The notes beneath the pieces were generated by a model. That model was not told the origin of the DNA and searched no databases. It saw only the letters and a program-made list of their open reading frames with translations. 51,448 nucleotides of DNA from an uncultured Opitutaceae bacterium (GTDB lineage Bacteria > Verrucomicrobiota > Verrucomicrobiia > Opitutales > Opitutaceae): assembly GCA_903890485.1 (NCBI GenBank), contig CAITBM010000079.1, forward strand, positions 1 to 51,448. Reading direction: 5' to 3'. The translations under genes and the position numbers were made by a program. Positions 10,655 through 17,874 of the stretch are shown piece by piece. How positions within the stretch are numbered: position 1 is the stretch's first letter; each line of letters opens with the position of its first letter.

Positions 10655-12076
10655 TTAGGGTTTTGCGGGCGCGGCCGCCGCCGGCGCCGCGTGGCCCTCG
10701 CGGGAGTCCCTGCTCCAGCGGCGCACGTCAAAGAAGCTGATGTAGACCACCATCGAGAGGAGCAGCACCATGAAGACGCTCTGTGTGGTCATGACGAAGT
10801 TCGGGGGGAGGGCCCGGCCCCGGAGCCTGCCGATCGTGGCAAAGACGATCTGCCCGCCGTCCAGCACGGGGACCGGCAGGAGGTTCAGTATCGCCAGGTT
10901 GATGTTGATCAGGATCGTGATCCTGAGGACCGCGCGGATTCCCGCCTCGGCCGCCGAATGGAAGATGTGGACGATGCCCACGGGCCCGGAAACCTTGGAG
11001 AGTCCGATGTCCGAGCGCGGGTTCACCAGGCCCCAGACGGTCCGGATGGTCATCACGAAGGGCTGCACCAGCTGCGCAAACGGGGAGGGGTGGGTCACGT
11101 GGTAACCCGCCGAGAACTCGATGTCCCCGATCTGGATTCCCCCGGTGCGCGGAGGGACGACCAGGTCGAGCTTCTGGCCGCCGCGAAGCACGGAAAGGTG
11201 CGCCGGGCGCGCGGGGTCGAGCGAGAGCTCCTCGCCGAGCCCGCTGGCGTTCTGGATAGGGGCCCCGTTGATTTCGACGATACGGTCCCCGGGAAGGACC
11301 CCGGCCTTGGCCGTCGCCGAGTTGGGCTCCACGGAGTGGACGTTCAGGTCGTAGCCCGGCATGATGCCGACCCGGCGCCAGTGCTCCTCGCCCACAAGAA
11401 TCGGGTGGACGGTGATCCGTAGCGGGGCGCCGTCGCGAAGGACGTCGATCACGGCGCTCCGCGCACCGGCCGGGTCCCTCCCTGATCCCATCGAAAGCGT
11501 TTCGTTCACGTCGTCCCAGCTGGCTATCGGCGTCCCGTCGATGGCCTTGATCATGTCGCCCACCTTAAGGCCGCCCTGCAGAGCAGGGCTCGGGACCTTG
11601 GTTCCGTCCGCCAGTTCGATCGTGCGGGTCACGTAGCCGATCTGCGTGCTCTCGCTCTCGTTGTTCTCGGGCTGGCCTATCTTCCAGATGATGCAGGCCA
11701 GGGCGAACGCGAAGAGGACGTTGAACGCGGCCCCCGCCACGAAGACCAAGACCTTTGATCCGTAGCTGACCGGCTCAAGCTTGGTCACGTCGACCGAGCT
11801 CTCCCCCTCGATCGGCCCCAGGTCGGCGATCTGCGGGAGTAGGACATAGCCCCCCAGGGGAAACCAGGCGACCTGGTAGCGGGTGCCGTCCGAGCCTTTC
11901 CAGGAAAAGATGGGCGGGCCAAACCCGATCGAGAACACCTCAACGTGGACTCCCTGGGAGCGGGCCGCCAGGTAGTGGCCGAGTTCGTGGACGAAGATCG
12001 AGCCACCAAAGAACAGGATAATCAGGAAGACGGGCCAGACGGTGGCGGTAAGGTACGTGAGGATGACGTGCAGCAC
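10655..12076 (-). CDS. rseP: RIP metalloprotease RseP (site-2 protease)
   Basis: An inner-membrane zinc protease that cleaves transmembrane segments, classically of anti-sigma factors, and clears signal-peptide remnants. The 473-aa product has the HELGH zinc motif in the first membrane helix (His30, Glu31, His34), two tandem PDZ domains (roughly residues 125-215 and 225-305) and the LLPVPVLDGG motif carrying the third ligand Asp near the C-terminus. A further membrane segment follows, then an Ala/Pro-rich tail. The start is GTG at 12076; no in-frame ATG lies before the active site. In the operon it lies 26 nt after dxr. The order cdsA-dxr-rseP is widely conserved in bacteria. Confidence 0.95.
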   Translation of the reverse strand: MLHVILTYLTATVWPVFLIILFFGGSIFVHELGHYLAARSQGVHVEVFSIGFGPPIFSWKGSDGTRYQVAWFPLGGYVLLPQIADLGPIEGESSVDVTKLEPVSYGSKVLVFVAGAAFNVLFAFALACIIWKIGQPENNESESTQIGYVTRTIELADGTKVPSPALQGGLKVGDMIKAIDGTPIASWDDVNETLSMGSGRDPAGARSAVIDVLRDGAPLRITVHPILVGEEHWRRVGIMPGYDLNVHSVEPNSATAKAGVLPGDRIVEINGAPIQNASGLGEELSLDPARPAHLSVLRGGQKLDLVVPPRTGGIQIGDIEFSAGYHVTHPSPFAQLVQPFVMTIRTVWGLVNPRSDIGLSKVSGPVGIVHIFHSAAEAGIRAVLRITILININLAILNLLPVPVLDGGQIVFATIGRLRGRALPPNFVMTTQSVFMVLLLSMVVYISFFDVRRWSRDSREGHAAPAAAAPAKP

Positions 12077-12102
12077 GAGTTGGGTAAGATGTTGTCCTGA
12101 AA

Positions 12103-13302
12103 TTATTTGAAATTGGGAAGGTCTGCCGCTGCGCCCCGGCGGGCCTCCGAGTCAGCCGCAAGCACGTCGGCGAGGCTGCCCGGTTCGAAATGGGCCGCCC
12201 GGTCGAGAGCATTACCCACGATCCCGGGAATCGCAAGAAAGGGTATGCGCTCGGCAAGGAACGCCTCGACGGCCACCTCGTTGGCGGCGTTGAACACCGC
12301 GGGCGCCACGCCCCCCCTTTTCATCGAGTCGATGGCCAGGCGCATCATCGGGTAGCGCTCCAGGTCAACCGGGGCAAAGTCGAGCCGGACCAGGCTGGTG
12401 AAGTCGATCGGCGGCTCCACTCCCCGGGCACGCTCGGGGTAAAGGAGCGCGTGCTGGATGGGGAACGTCATGGACGACGGGGCAAGCTGGGCGAGCATCG
12501 CCCCGTCGGCGAATTCCACCAGGCAGTGGACCAGGCTCTGCGGGTGGATGACCGCCGTGCATTGTTCGGGCTTCAGGTTGAAGAGCCACTGGGCCTCGAT
12601 CAGCTCGAGCCCCTTGTTGGCGAGGGTTGCCGAGTCGACAGTCACCTTCTTGCCCATGGCCCAGTTGGGGTGCTTCAGGGCGTCGGCGGGCGTCGCCCGA
12701 ACGAGCTTCTCCGAGGGCCAGTCCCTGAATGCGCCGCCGCTGGCGGTGAGGACGATCCTGCGGACCCCCGGCCCCGGGTGGCCCTCCAGGCACTGGAAGA
12801 CCGCGTTGTGCTCGCTGTCGACCGGGAGAATCTTGGTCCCTTTCCTTCGCGCGGCCTCCATCACGAACTTGCCGGCCATGACCAGGATCTCCTTGGAAGC
12901 CAGCGCCAGGTCCTTGTCGGCCGCGATGGCCGCGAGCGCGGGCTCCAGGCCCGCGGTTCCGACCACGGCCACGAGCACGATGTCGGCGCTCTCCAGGGTC
13001 GAGAGCTCGGCGAGCCCCCCGGGGCCCTCCCGGAACCGCGTTCCCTCGGGAAACGCGTTCGAGGCGCGGGCCTGGGCGCACGCGGCCGGGTCGAAGAGGG
13101 CCACATCCCTCACCCCGAACTCGTGGGCGATCTCGGCCAGGCGCCTCCAGTTTCCGTGGGCGGCGATCCCGACCAGCTCCAGCCGGTCCGGGTGCGTCGA
13201 GAGGACCCGCAGCGTGCTGCTCCCGATGGAGCCGGTTGCCCCGAGGAGCACGACCCGTCTCGGGGTGCCTGCAGGGCGGGTTTTGGGGGACGTTTCGGCC
13301 AC
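12103..13302 (-). CDS. dxr: 1-deoxy-D-xylulose 5-phosphate reductoisomerase
   Basis: Dxr catalyses the NADPH-dependent conversion of DXP to MEP, the first committed step of the MEP pathway. The 399-aa product has the nucleotide-binding LLGATGSIGSST (about residues 18-30), the metal and substrate motif LPVDSEHNAVFQ, the flexible loop NWAMGKKVTVDSATLANKG and the C-terminal NAANEVAVEAFL helix. The start is a GTG at 13302 preceded by AGGGA-like purines; residues 1-15 are a short Pro-rich leader. It lies only 10 nt after cdsA. Length and motifs are normal for the family. Confidence 0.96.
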   Translation of the reverse strand: MAETSPKTRPAGTPRRVVLLGATGSIGSSTLRVLSTHPDRLELVGIAAHGNWRRLAEIAHEFGVRDVALFDPAACAQARASNAFPEGTRFREGPGGLAELSTLESADIVLVAVVGTAGLEPALAAIAADKDLALASKEILVMAGKFVMEAARRKGTKILPVDSEHNAVFQCLEGHPGPGVRRIVLTASGGAFRDWPSEKLVRATPADALKHPNWAMGKKVTVDSATLANKGLELIEAQWLFNLKPEQCTAVIHPQSLVHCLVEFADGAMLAQLAPSSMTFPIQHALLYPERARGVEPPIDFTSLVRLDFAPVDLERYPMMRLAIDSMKRGGVAPAVFNAANEVAVEAFLAERIPFLAIPGIVGNALDRAAHFEPGSLADVLAADSEARRGAAADLPNFK

Positions 13303-13312
13303 GGGTGGGTCC

Positions 13313-14146
13313 CTACGCCAGGTGCTGCAGCAGGAAATACCCGACGGGCGCCGCCAGGATCAGGCTGTCGCTCAGGTCAAAGATTCCCCCGATGCCGGGG
13401 ATCCCGGCGCCGGAGTCCTTGAGCGCCGCCCGGCGCTTGATGACCGATTCCACCAGGTCCGAGACGATGCCGACTGCGGCCACGGGTGCGGCGGCCAGGG
13501 CAGCCAGGAGGGGCGTGGCGGAGGAGGGAAGCCACGAGCGGCCAAGCCACGCGACGAGGGCCCCGACGCCCATGGAGACCAGCACCCCGCCTACCGCTCC
13601 CTCCCAGGTCTTCTTGGGACTCGTCAGGGGCGCCATTGGGTGCCGCCCGATCGCCAGTCCGGTGAGGAGGGCGCCGACATCGCAGAACTTGGCAACGGCC
13701 ACCAGCCAGAGGCACAGGACGATGCGCCCCTCCGGAAGCAGGGCGTCGCCCTGGACCGGGCAGACGATGCGCACCAGGTACTGCAGGAGCAGCGCGACGT
13801 AGACCAGTCCGAGGATGGTCGAGGCCAGGGCCTCGACCCGTTTCTCCGGCGGGCGCTCGGCCACCATGCGGATGGAAAAGACGACCGTGGCAAGCGCCAG
13901 GAGAGGGGAGGAGGGGACCCCGAAACGGGCCGCGATCCACGGGGCCGCCGTGATGAGGCCTCCGCAGGCCATGCCGAGCTTCTCAAAGGGGGCGTAGCCG
14001 GCCGCGGCCATCAGCCGGTAGAATTCCCGGAGCGTGAGCACCGAGATCGCCACGATCACCGCCACGGCACCGGTGTTGCGGAAGAACCAGAGGACGGCAA
14101 AGAGGAGAAGCCAGAGGGTGACGGTGCTCGCGATGCGTTTGGCCAC
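13313..14146 (-). CDS. cdsA: Phosphatidate cytidylyltransferase
   Basis: CdsA makes CDP-diacylglycerol from phosphatidate and CTP for phospholipid synthesis in the inner membrane. The 277-aa protein is highly hydrophobic, with about seven or eight predicted membrane segments. It ends with the family signature SDLVESVIKRRAALKDSG followed by IPGIGGIFDLSDSL. The usual form of that second part is PGHGGxxDRxD; here the His is Ile and the Arg is Leu, an unusual change at positions normally conserved. Context between uppS and dxr strongly supports the assignment. The start is GTG. The gap to uppS is 17 nt, so they are surely co-transcribed. Confidence 0.88.
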   Translation of the reverse strand: MAKRIASTVTLWLLLFAVLWFFRNTGAVAVIVAISVLTLREFYRLMAAAGYAPFEKLGMACGGLITAAPWIAARFGVPSSPLLALATVVFSIRMVAERPPEKRVEALASTILGLVYVALLLQYLVRIVCPVQGDALLPEGRIVLCLWLVAVAKFCDVGALLTGLAIGRHPMAPLTSPKKTWEGAVGGVLVSMGVGALVAWLGRSWLPSSATPLLAALAAAPVAAVGIVSDLVESVIKRRAALKDSGAGIPGIGGIFDLSDSLILAAPVGYFLLQHLA

Positions 14147-14163
14147 GGGGTTCCTTTGGGGGG

Positions 14164-14925
14164 TTATTTGGCGGCCGCGGGCTTGAGCTGCTCGCTGGTC
14201 ATGCCGTAGCGGCGCTCGCGGCGCGAAAAGTCTGCGATTGCCGCGGCAAGGTCAGCCTTGGAAAAGTCCGGCCAGAGGACCGGGGTGAAATAGAACTCGG
14301 CGTAGGCCGCCTGCATCAGCAGGAAGTTGCTGACCCGGGTCTCCCCGGACGTGCGGATCACCAGGTCCGGGTCGGGCATCCCCGCCGTGTAGAGGTACTT
14401 GGAAAAGCACTCCCAGGTGGCGTCGCCCGGCTTCTCGGTCCCCGCGGCAAGCGCCGCGGCATACGCCCGGGCGGCGTCGGCGACCTCGGTGCGCGCGCCG
14501 TAGTTGAGGGCGAGGACAAGCGTGTAGTCCGTGAAGTGCCGGGTTTCCGCAGTGGTGGCGGCCAGGAGCCTCTGGACCCCGCTCGGAAGTCCCTCGATCC
14601 GGCCGATGGTCTGAAGGCGCACCTTGTCGCGCACAAAGGTCTCGAGCTCCTTTTTCAGGTAAAGCTCGAGGAGGCCCATCAGGGCGCCCACCTCGTCCTT
14701 TGGCCGGTTCCAGTTCTCGGCCGAAAAGGCGTAGAGGGTGAGCATCTTCACCCCGAGGTCGCGCGCGGCGTAGGTGGCGGTCCTCACGGCCTCGACGCCC
14801 CTGCGGTGGCCCTCGATCCTCGGCAGGCCCCGCTGCTTCGCCCAGCGGCCGTTTCCGTCCATGATGATGGCCACGTGGCGGGGGGTCTGGGAGGGATCCT
14901 GGGGAACTTGGCACTCTTGGGACAT
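14164..14925 (-). CDS. uppS: Isoprenyl transferase (undecaprenyl diphosphate synthase family)
   Basis: A cis-prenyltransferase that builds the C55 lipid carrier precursor for peptidoglycan and O-antigen from FPP and IPP. Counting from the ATG at 14925 the product is 253 aa, typical for UppS. Motifs include HVAIIMDGNGRWAKQRG with the catalytic Asp, GHRRGVEAVR, FSAENWNRP and the C-terminal RTSGETRVSNFL with EFYFTPVLWPDF. The frame extends 14 codons upstream to a TTG at 14967. That start would place the gene over the promoter-like TTGACA of the divergent phosphorylase gene, so the ATG is preferred. It is the first gene of the uppS-cdsA-dxr-rseP-ispG operon. Confidence 0.95.
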   Translation of the reverse strand: MSQECQVPQDPSQTPRHVAIIMDGNGRWAKQRGLPRIEGHRRGVEAVRTATYAARDLGVKMLTLYAFSAENWNRPKDEVGALMGLLELYLKKELETFVRDKVRLQTIGRIEGLPSGVQRLLAATTAETRHFTDYTLVLALNYGARTEVADAARAYAAALAAGTEKPGDATWECFSKYLYTAGMPDPDLVIRTSGETRVSNFLLMQAAYAEFYFTPVLWPDFSKADLAAAIADFSRRERRYGMTSEQLKPAAAK

Positions 14926-14960
14926 GCGTGTCGGGCTAGGGTAGGTCTCCGCCGCCGGAT

Positions 14961-14988
14961 TTGACAAGGGGGAAGGGCGGGCGAGAAT
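14961..14988 (+). promoter_or_regulatory. Putative promoter of the nucleoside phosphorylase gene
   Basis: A perfect TTGACA (14961-14966) is followed, after 16 bp, by GAGAAT (14983-14988). The start codon is at 15000, so the mRNA would have an almost absent leader; that lowers confidence. Confidence 0.3.
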
Positions 14989-14999
14989 CTAGTGCCTTC

Positions 15000-15698
15000 A
15001 TGAGAGTCGCATTCATAAGCGGCACGAGCATCGTCAATTCCACGCTCTTTTCCTCCTGGGATGTGAGCACGATTGAGACGACCTACGGCCCCGTCACCTA
15101 CAAGCATCGGGGCAGCCATGTCCTGATCAACCGCCATGGCTACGGGTTTCCCCTCCCGCCCCATTCGATCAACTACCGGGCCAACATCCGCGCCCTGGCC
15201 GAGCTCGGGTTCAAGGACGTGCTTTCGGTTAACTCCGTGGGCTCGCTGAAGGCCGATATCCCGCCCGGATCGATCGTCTCCTGCTCGGACTACGTGTGCC
15301 TGCAGCAGGGTCCCGCCACGTTTTTCGACAACGAGCTGAAGGGCGGCGCCGCCGGCATCGCCAACAACCTGATCCCGCTCCTCGTGTCCAAGCTCTCGCC
15401 CGAGTTCACGATCCCGACGGGCAAGGTCTACGTGCAGATGAGGGGCCCCCGATTCGAGACGAAGGCGGAGATCCGCATCGTCCGCTCCTGGGGGGACGTC
15501 GTGGGGATGACCGCCGCCCACGAGGCCGACCTGTGCTCCGAGGCCGGCATGAACTACAACAGCCTGGCCGTCATCGACAACTACGCCAACGGCCTGGAGG
15601 GTACCGAGATCGACTTCAGCCGCTTCAAGGACCTGGTGAAGTCCAACCAGGAGAAGGTGAACCGCCTCTTTTCGAGGATCCTGGAGATCCTAGGCTAG
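15000..15698 (+). CDS. Purine nucleoside / methylthio-nucleoside phosphorylase
   Basis: A member of the trimeric PNP/MTAP family (232 aa), which splits purine nucleosides with phosphate to free base and ribose-1-phosphate. Visible motifs are the phosphate-binding SGTS near the N-terminus, NSVGSL, the substrate loop MRGPRFETKAEIR, and GMTAAHEADLCSE, where MTAP has GMTxxPE. The base-recognition stretch reads DNYANG, more like the Asn-containing form of 6-oxopurine or methylthioinosine phosphorylases than the Asp-containing form of adenine-specific MTAP. Substrate preference therefore remains open. The ATG at 15000 is chosen over an upstream in-frame codon at 14961 that lies in the promoter-like sequence. 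It diverges from uppS and lies just upstream of the MoxR operon. Confidence 0.85.
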   Translation: MRVAFISGTSIVNSTLFSSWDVSTIETTYGPVTYKHRGSHVLINRHGYGFPLPPHSINYRANIRALAELGFKDVLSVNSVGSLKADIPPGSIVSCSDYVCLQQGPATFFDNELKGGAAGIANNLIPLLVSKLSPEFTIPTGKVYVQMRGPRFETKAEIRIVRSWGDVVGMTAAHEADLCSEAGMNYNSLAVIDNYANGLEGTEIDFSRFKDLVKSNQEKVNRLFSRILEILG

Positions 15699-15718
15699 GA
15701 TCCCTTGCCCTCCCACCC

Positions 15719-16690
15719 ATGAGCGAATTCCTCCAGGCCGACCGGGTTGCCGGCGCGAAGGCGACCCTCGAGCGCCTCCGTTCCAACATGGCCCAGGCGA
15801 TCCTCGGCAAGGATGACGTGATCGAGCAGCTGCTCGTGTGCCTGGCCGCCGGCGGGCACCTCCTGATCGAGGACCTTCCGGGGGTCGGCAAGACGACGCT
15901 CGCGTACGCCCTGGCCCGCTCGACGGACTGCGCGTTCTCGCGGATCCAGTTCACGAGCGACCTGCTGCCGTCGGACGTGACCGGGGTGGCGATCTACGAC
16001 GAGGCGACCCGCGAGTTCGTGTTCAAGCCGGGCCCGGTGTTTGCCAACATCGTCCTCGCCGACGAGATCAACCGCTCCCCGCCGAAAACGCAGTCCGCGC
16101 TCCTGGAGGTCATGGACCGCGCGAAGGTGACCGTGGACGGGCAGGCTCATGCGGTGGGTTCGCCTTTCATGGTCTTCGCAACCCAGAATCCCGTGGACTA
16201 CGAGGGGACGTTTCCCCTGCCGGAGAGCCAGATGGACCGCTTCCTGATGCGCCTGAGGATGGGCTATCCCCAGCATGACGACGAGATCGAGATCCTGAGG
16301 ACGGCCAGGAGCGGCTACGATGCGATCTCGCTCTCGGCCGTGGCATCCAAGGCCGATGTCGCGGCGATCCAGGCGCTCGTCCCCCAGGTCTTCGTCGAGG
16401 ACTCGGTCCTCGACTATATCCTGCGCATCGTTGCGGCGACCCGCACCGAGGTCGAGTTCAAGGCCGGTGCCAGCGTCCGCGGCGGGCTCGCCCTGCGCAC
16501 GGCGGCGCAGGCGCGCGCGCTCGTGAAGGGCCGCGACTTCGTCCTCCCCGACGACGTGGCGGAGCTCGTCCCCGTCGTGCTCGCGCACCGCCTGGCGCTC
16601 GCGCGGCAGAGCGGCGACGCGCTCGAGGAACGGCGGAGCGTGGGGGCGCACTTGAAGCGCATCCTCTCGGCCCTGCCCCCGCCGGCGTGA
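15719..16690 (+). CDS. MoxR-family AAA+ ATPase
   Basis: A 323-aa AAA+ ATPase of the MoxR type. It has Walker A LPGVGKTT (about residues 53-60), Walker B VLADEINRSPPKTQ, the ATQNP sensor I, PLPESQMDRF and a C-terminal lid with SVRGGLALRTAAQA. MoxR ATPases act as chaperones that mature or assemble protein complexes, commonly with DUF58 and transglutaminase partners. The ATG at 15719 begins the conserved part; the frame is open further upstream but overlaps the phosphorylase gene. Its last codons overlap the DUF58 gene by 4 nt (GTGA), which indicates translational coupling. Confidence 0.93.
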   Translation: MSEFLQADRVAGAKATLERLRSNMAQAILGKDDVIEQLLVCLAAGGHLLIEDLPGVGKTTLAYALARSTDCAFSRIQFTSDLLPSDVTGVAIYDEATREFVFKPGPVFANIVLADEINRSPPKTQSALLEVMDRAKVTVDGQAHAVGSPFMVFATQNPVDYEGTFPLPESQMDRFLMRLRMGYPQHDDEIEILRTARSGYDAISLSAVASKADVAAIQALVPQVFVEDSVLDYILRIVAATRTEVEFKAGASVRGGLALRTAAQARALVKGRDFVLPDDVAELVPVVLAHRLALARQSGDALEERRSVGAHLKRILSALPPPA

Positions 16691-17874
16691 ACCCCGTGCC
16701 GGGCAAACGCCCGCGCCACCTCTGGAGGCGCATGCTCTGGGGCCTCGTATGGCCCCGGCGGTTCGAGCGGACCCAGCCGACCATCTCGGGCGTCGTCCTG
16801 ATCGGGCTGTCGATGGGCATCGGCACGGCCGCCTACAATTCGGCGAGCAACATCCTCTTCATCGCCCTGGCTCTCCTTTTGGCGTGCCTGATCCTTTCCG
16901 GTGTCCTGGCCTGGCTGAACCTGCGGGGCCTGGCCTGGCAGCTGGAGGTCCAGCCCCCGCTCCGGGCGGGCCAGCCGGCCGAAGTGAGCCTCGAGCTCTC
17001 CAACGGCAAGAAGTTCCTGCCCACCTACGCGCTCTGGTTCGAGTTCGCGGCCGCCCCCCGCGACCGGCTGGGACCGGGCCGCCCCGAGTCGACGATCACG
17101 GCCAAGGGCATCGACGTCTGGGCCGCGCTGAAGAAGGCCGAAAGCGAGCAGTTGCGCGGGACCGTTCACTTGAGGACCCGCCTGGACCCCGGGGCGCGCA
17201 CGCGCCTGGACTGGATGTTCACGCCGGCGAAGAGGGGGCGCGTGCGCGTTGAACTCCGCGGAGTCGGGTCGCTCTTTCCCTTCGGCTTCCTGCGGAAGCT
17301 GACCGGCACGGATTTGAGCCGCGAGGTGCCCGTCTGGCCCGCGCCGGTCGAGTACCGCCGCCTTGCGGGGGCCACTCCCCGGAGGCCCCAGGGGGAGCTT
17401 CGAAACGCCTCCGTGGGCCACGAGGGCGAGATGATCGCGCTGCGAAGCTACGAGAGCGGGGACTCGCACCGGCTGATCCACTGGAAGGCGAGTGCGAGGA
17501 AGCGCCGGCTCCTGATCCGGCAGTTCTCCTCCCAGAATTCCGACGCGTGCTCGATCTGGGTGAGGACCGACCAGGGGCTCTGGGGGAGCCCGGAGCAGTT
17601 TGAGACCATGGTGAGCCTGGCCGCCACGCTGGCCCAGGACCTTTTCCGGGCGGGCCGGCTCCAGTCGACGGCGATCGACGCGGGGCAGCCCGTGGCGACC
17701 AAGCGCCTCGCCGACCTCGAGTCCTTCCTCGACCGCCTCTCCGAGATTGAACGGGCCGAGGGCGGCGCGGTTCCGGGCCAGGCAAGGCCAAGGATGAACG
17801 TGATGGTTTTCGAGCCCGAGGGCAGCCGCGGCGTCGCCGCCTACGTCAATGGAAACAAGACCGCCGCAACTTAG
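16687..17874 (+). CDS. DUF58 domain protein
   Basis: A 395-aa protein with two hydrophobic segments near the N-terminus (about residues 34-76), followed by a beta-rich part. The DUF58 signature YESGDSHRLIHWKASARK is encoded around 17450-17505. The C-terminal part resembles a von Willebrand A-like fold. DUF58 proteins accompany MoxR ATPases and transglutaminases in a widespread three-gene operon whose role is poorly defined, probably envelope-related. The start is a GTG that overlaps the MoxR stop codon, and its end overlaps the next gene by 26 nt. No close alternative start was seen. Confidence 0.9.
   Translation: MNPVPGKRPRHLWRRMLWGLVWPRRFERTQPTISGVVLIGLSMGIGTAAYNSASNILFIALALLLACLILSGVLAWLNLRGLAWQLEVQPPLRAGQPAEVSLELSNGKKFLPTYALWFEFAAAPRDRLGPGRPESTITAKGIDVWAALKKAESEQLRGTVHLRTRLDPGARTRLDWMFTPAKRGRVRVELRGVGSLFPFGFLRKLTGTDLSREVPVWPAPVEYRRLAGATPRRPQGELRNASVGHEGEMIALRSYESGDSHRLIHWKASARKRRLLIRQFSSQNSDACSIWVRTDQGLWGSPEQFETMVSLAATLAQDLFRAGRLQSTAIDAGQPVATKRLADLESFLDRLSEIERAEGGAVPGQARPRMNVMVFEPEGSRGVAAYVNGNKTAAT

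Noticed and set aside
12190-14209. Plus-strand frames of 410 and 583 codons opposite dxr and cdsA
   Set aside because: Antisense to conserved enzymes and without domain features.
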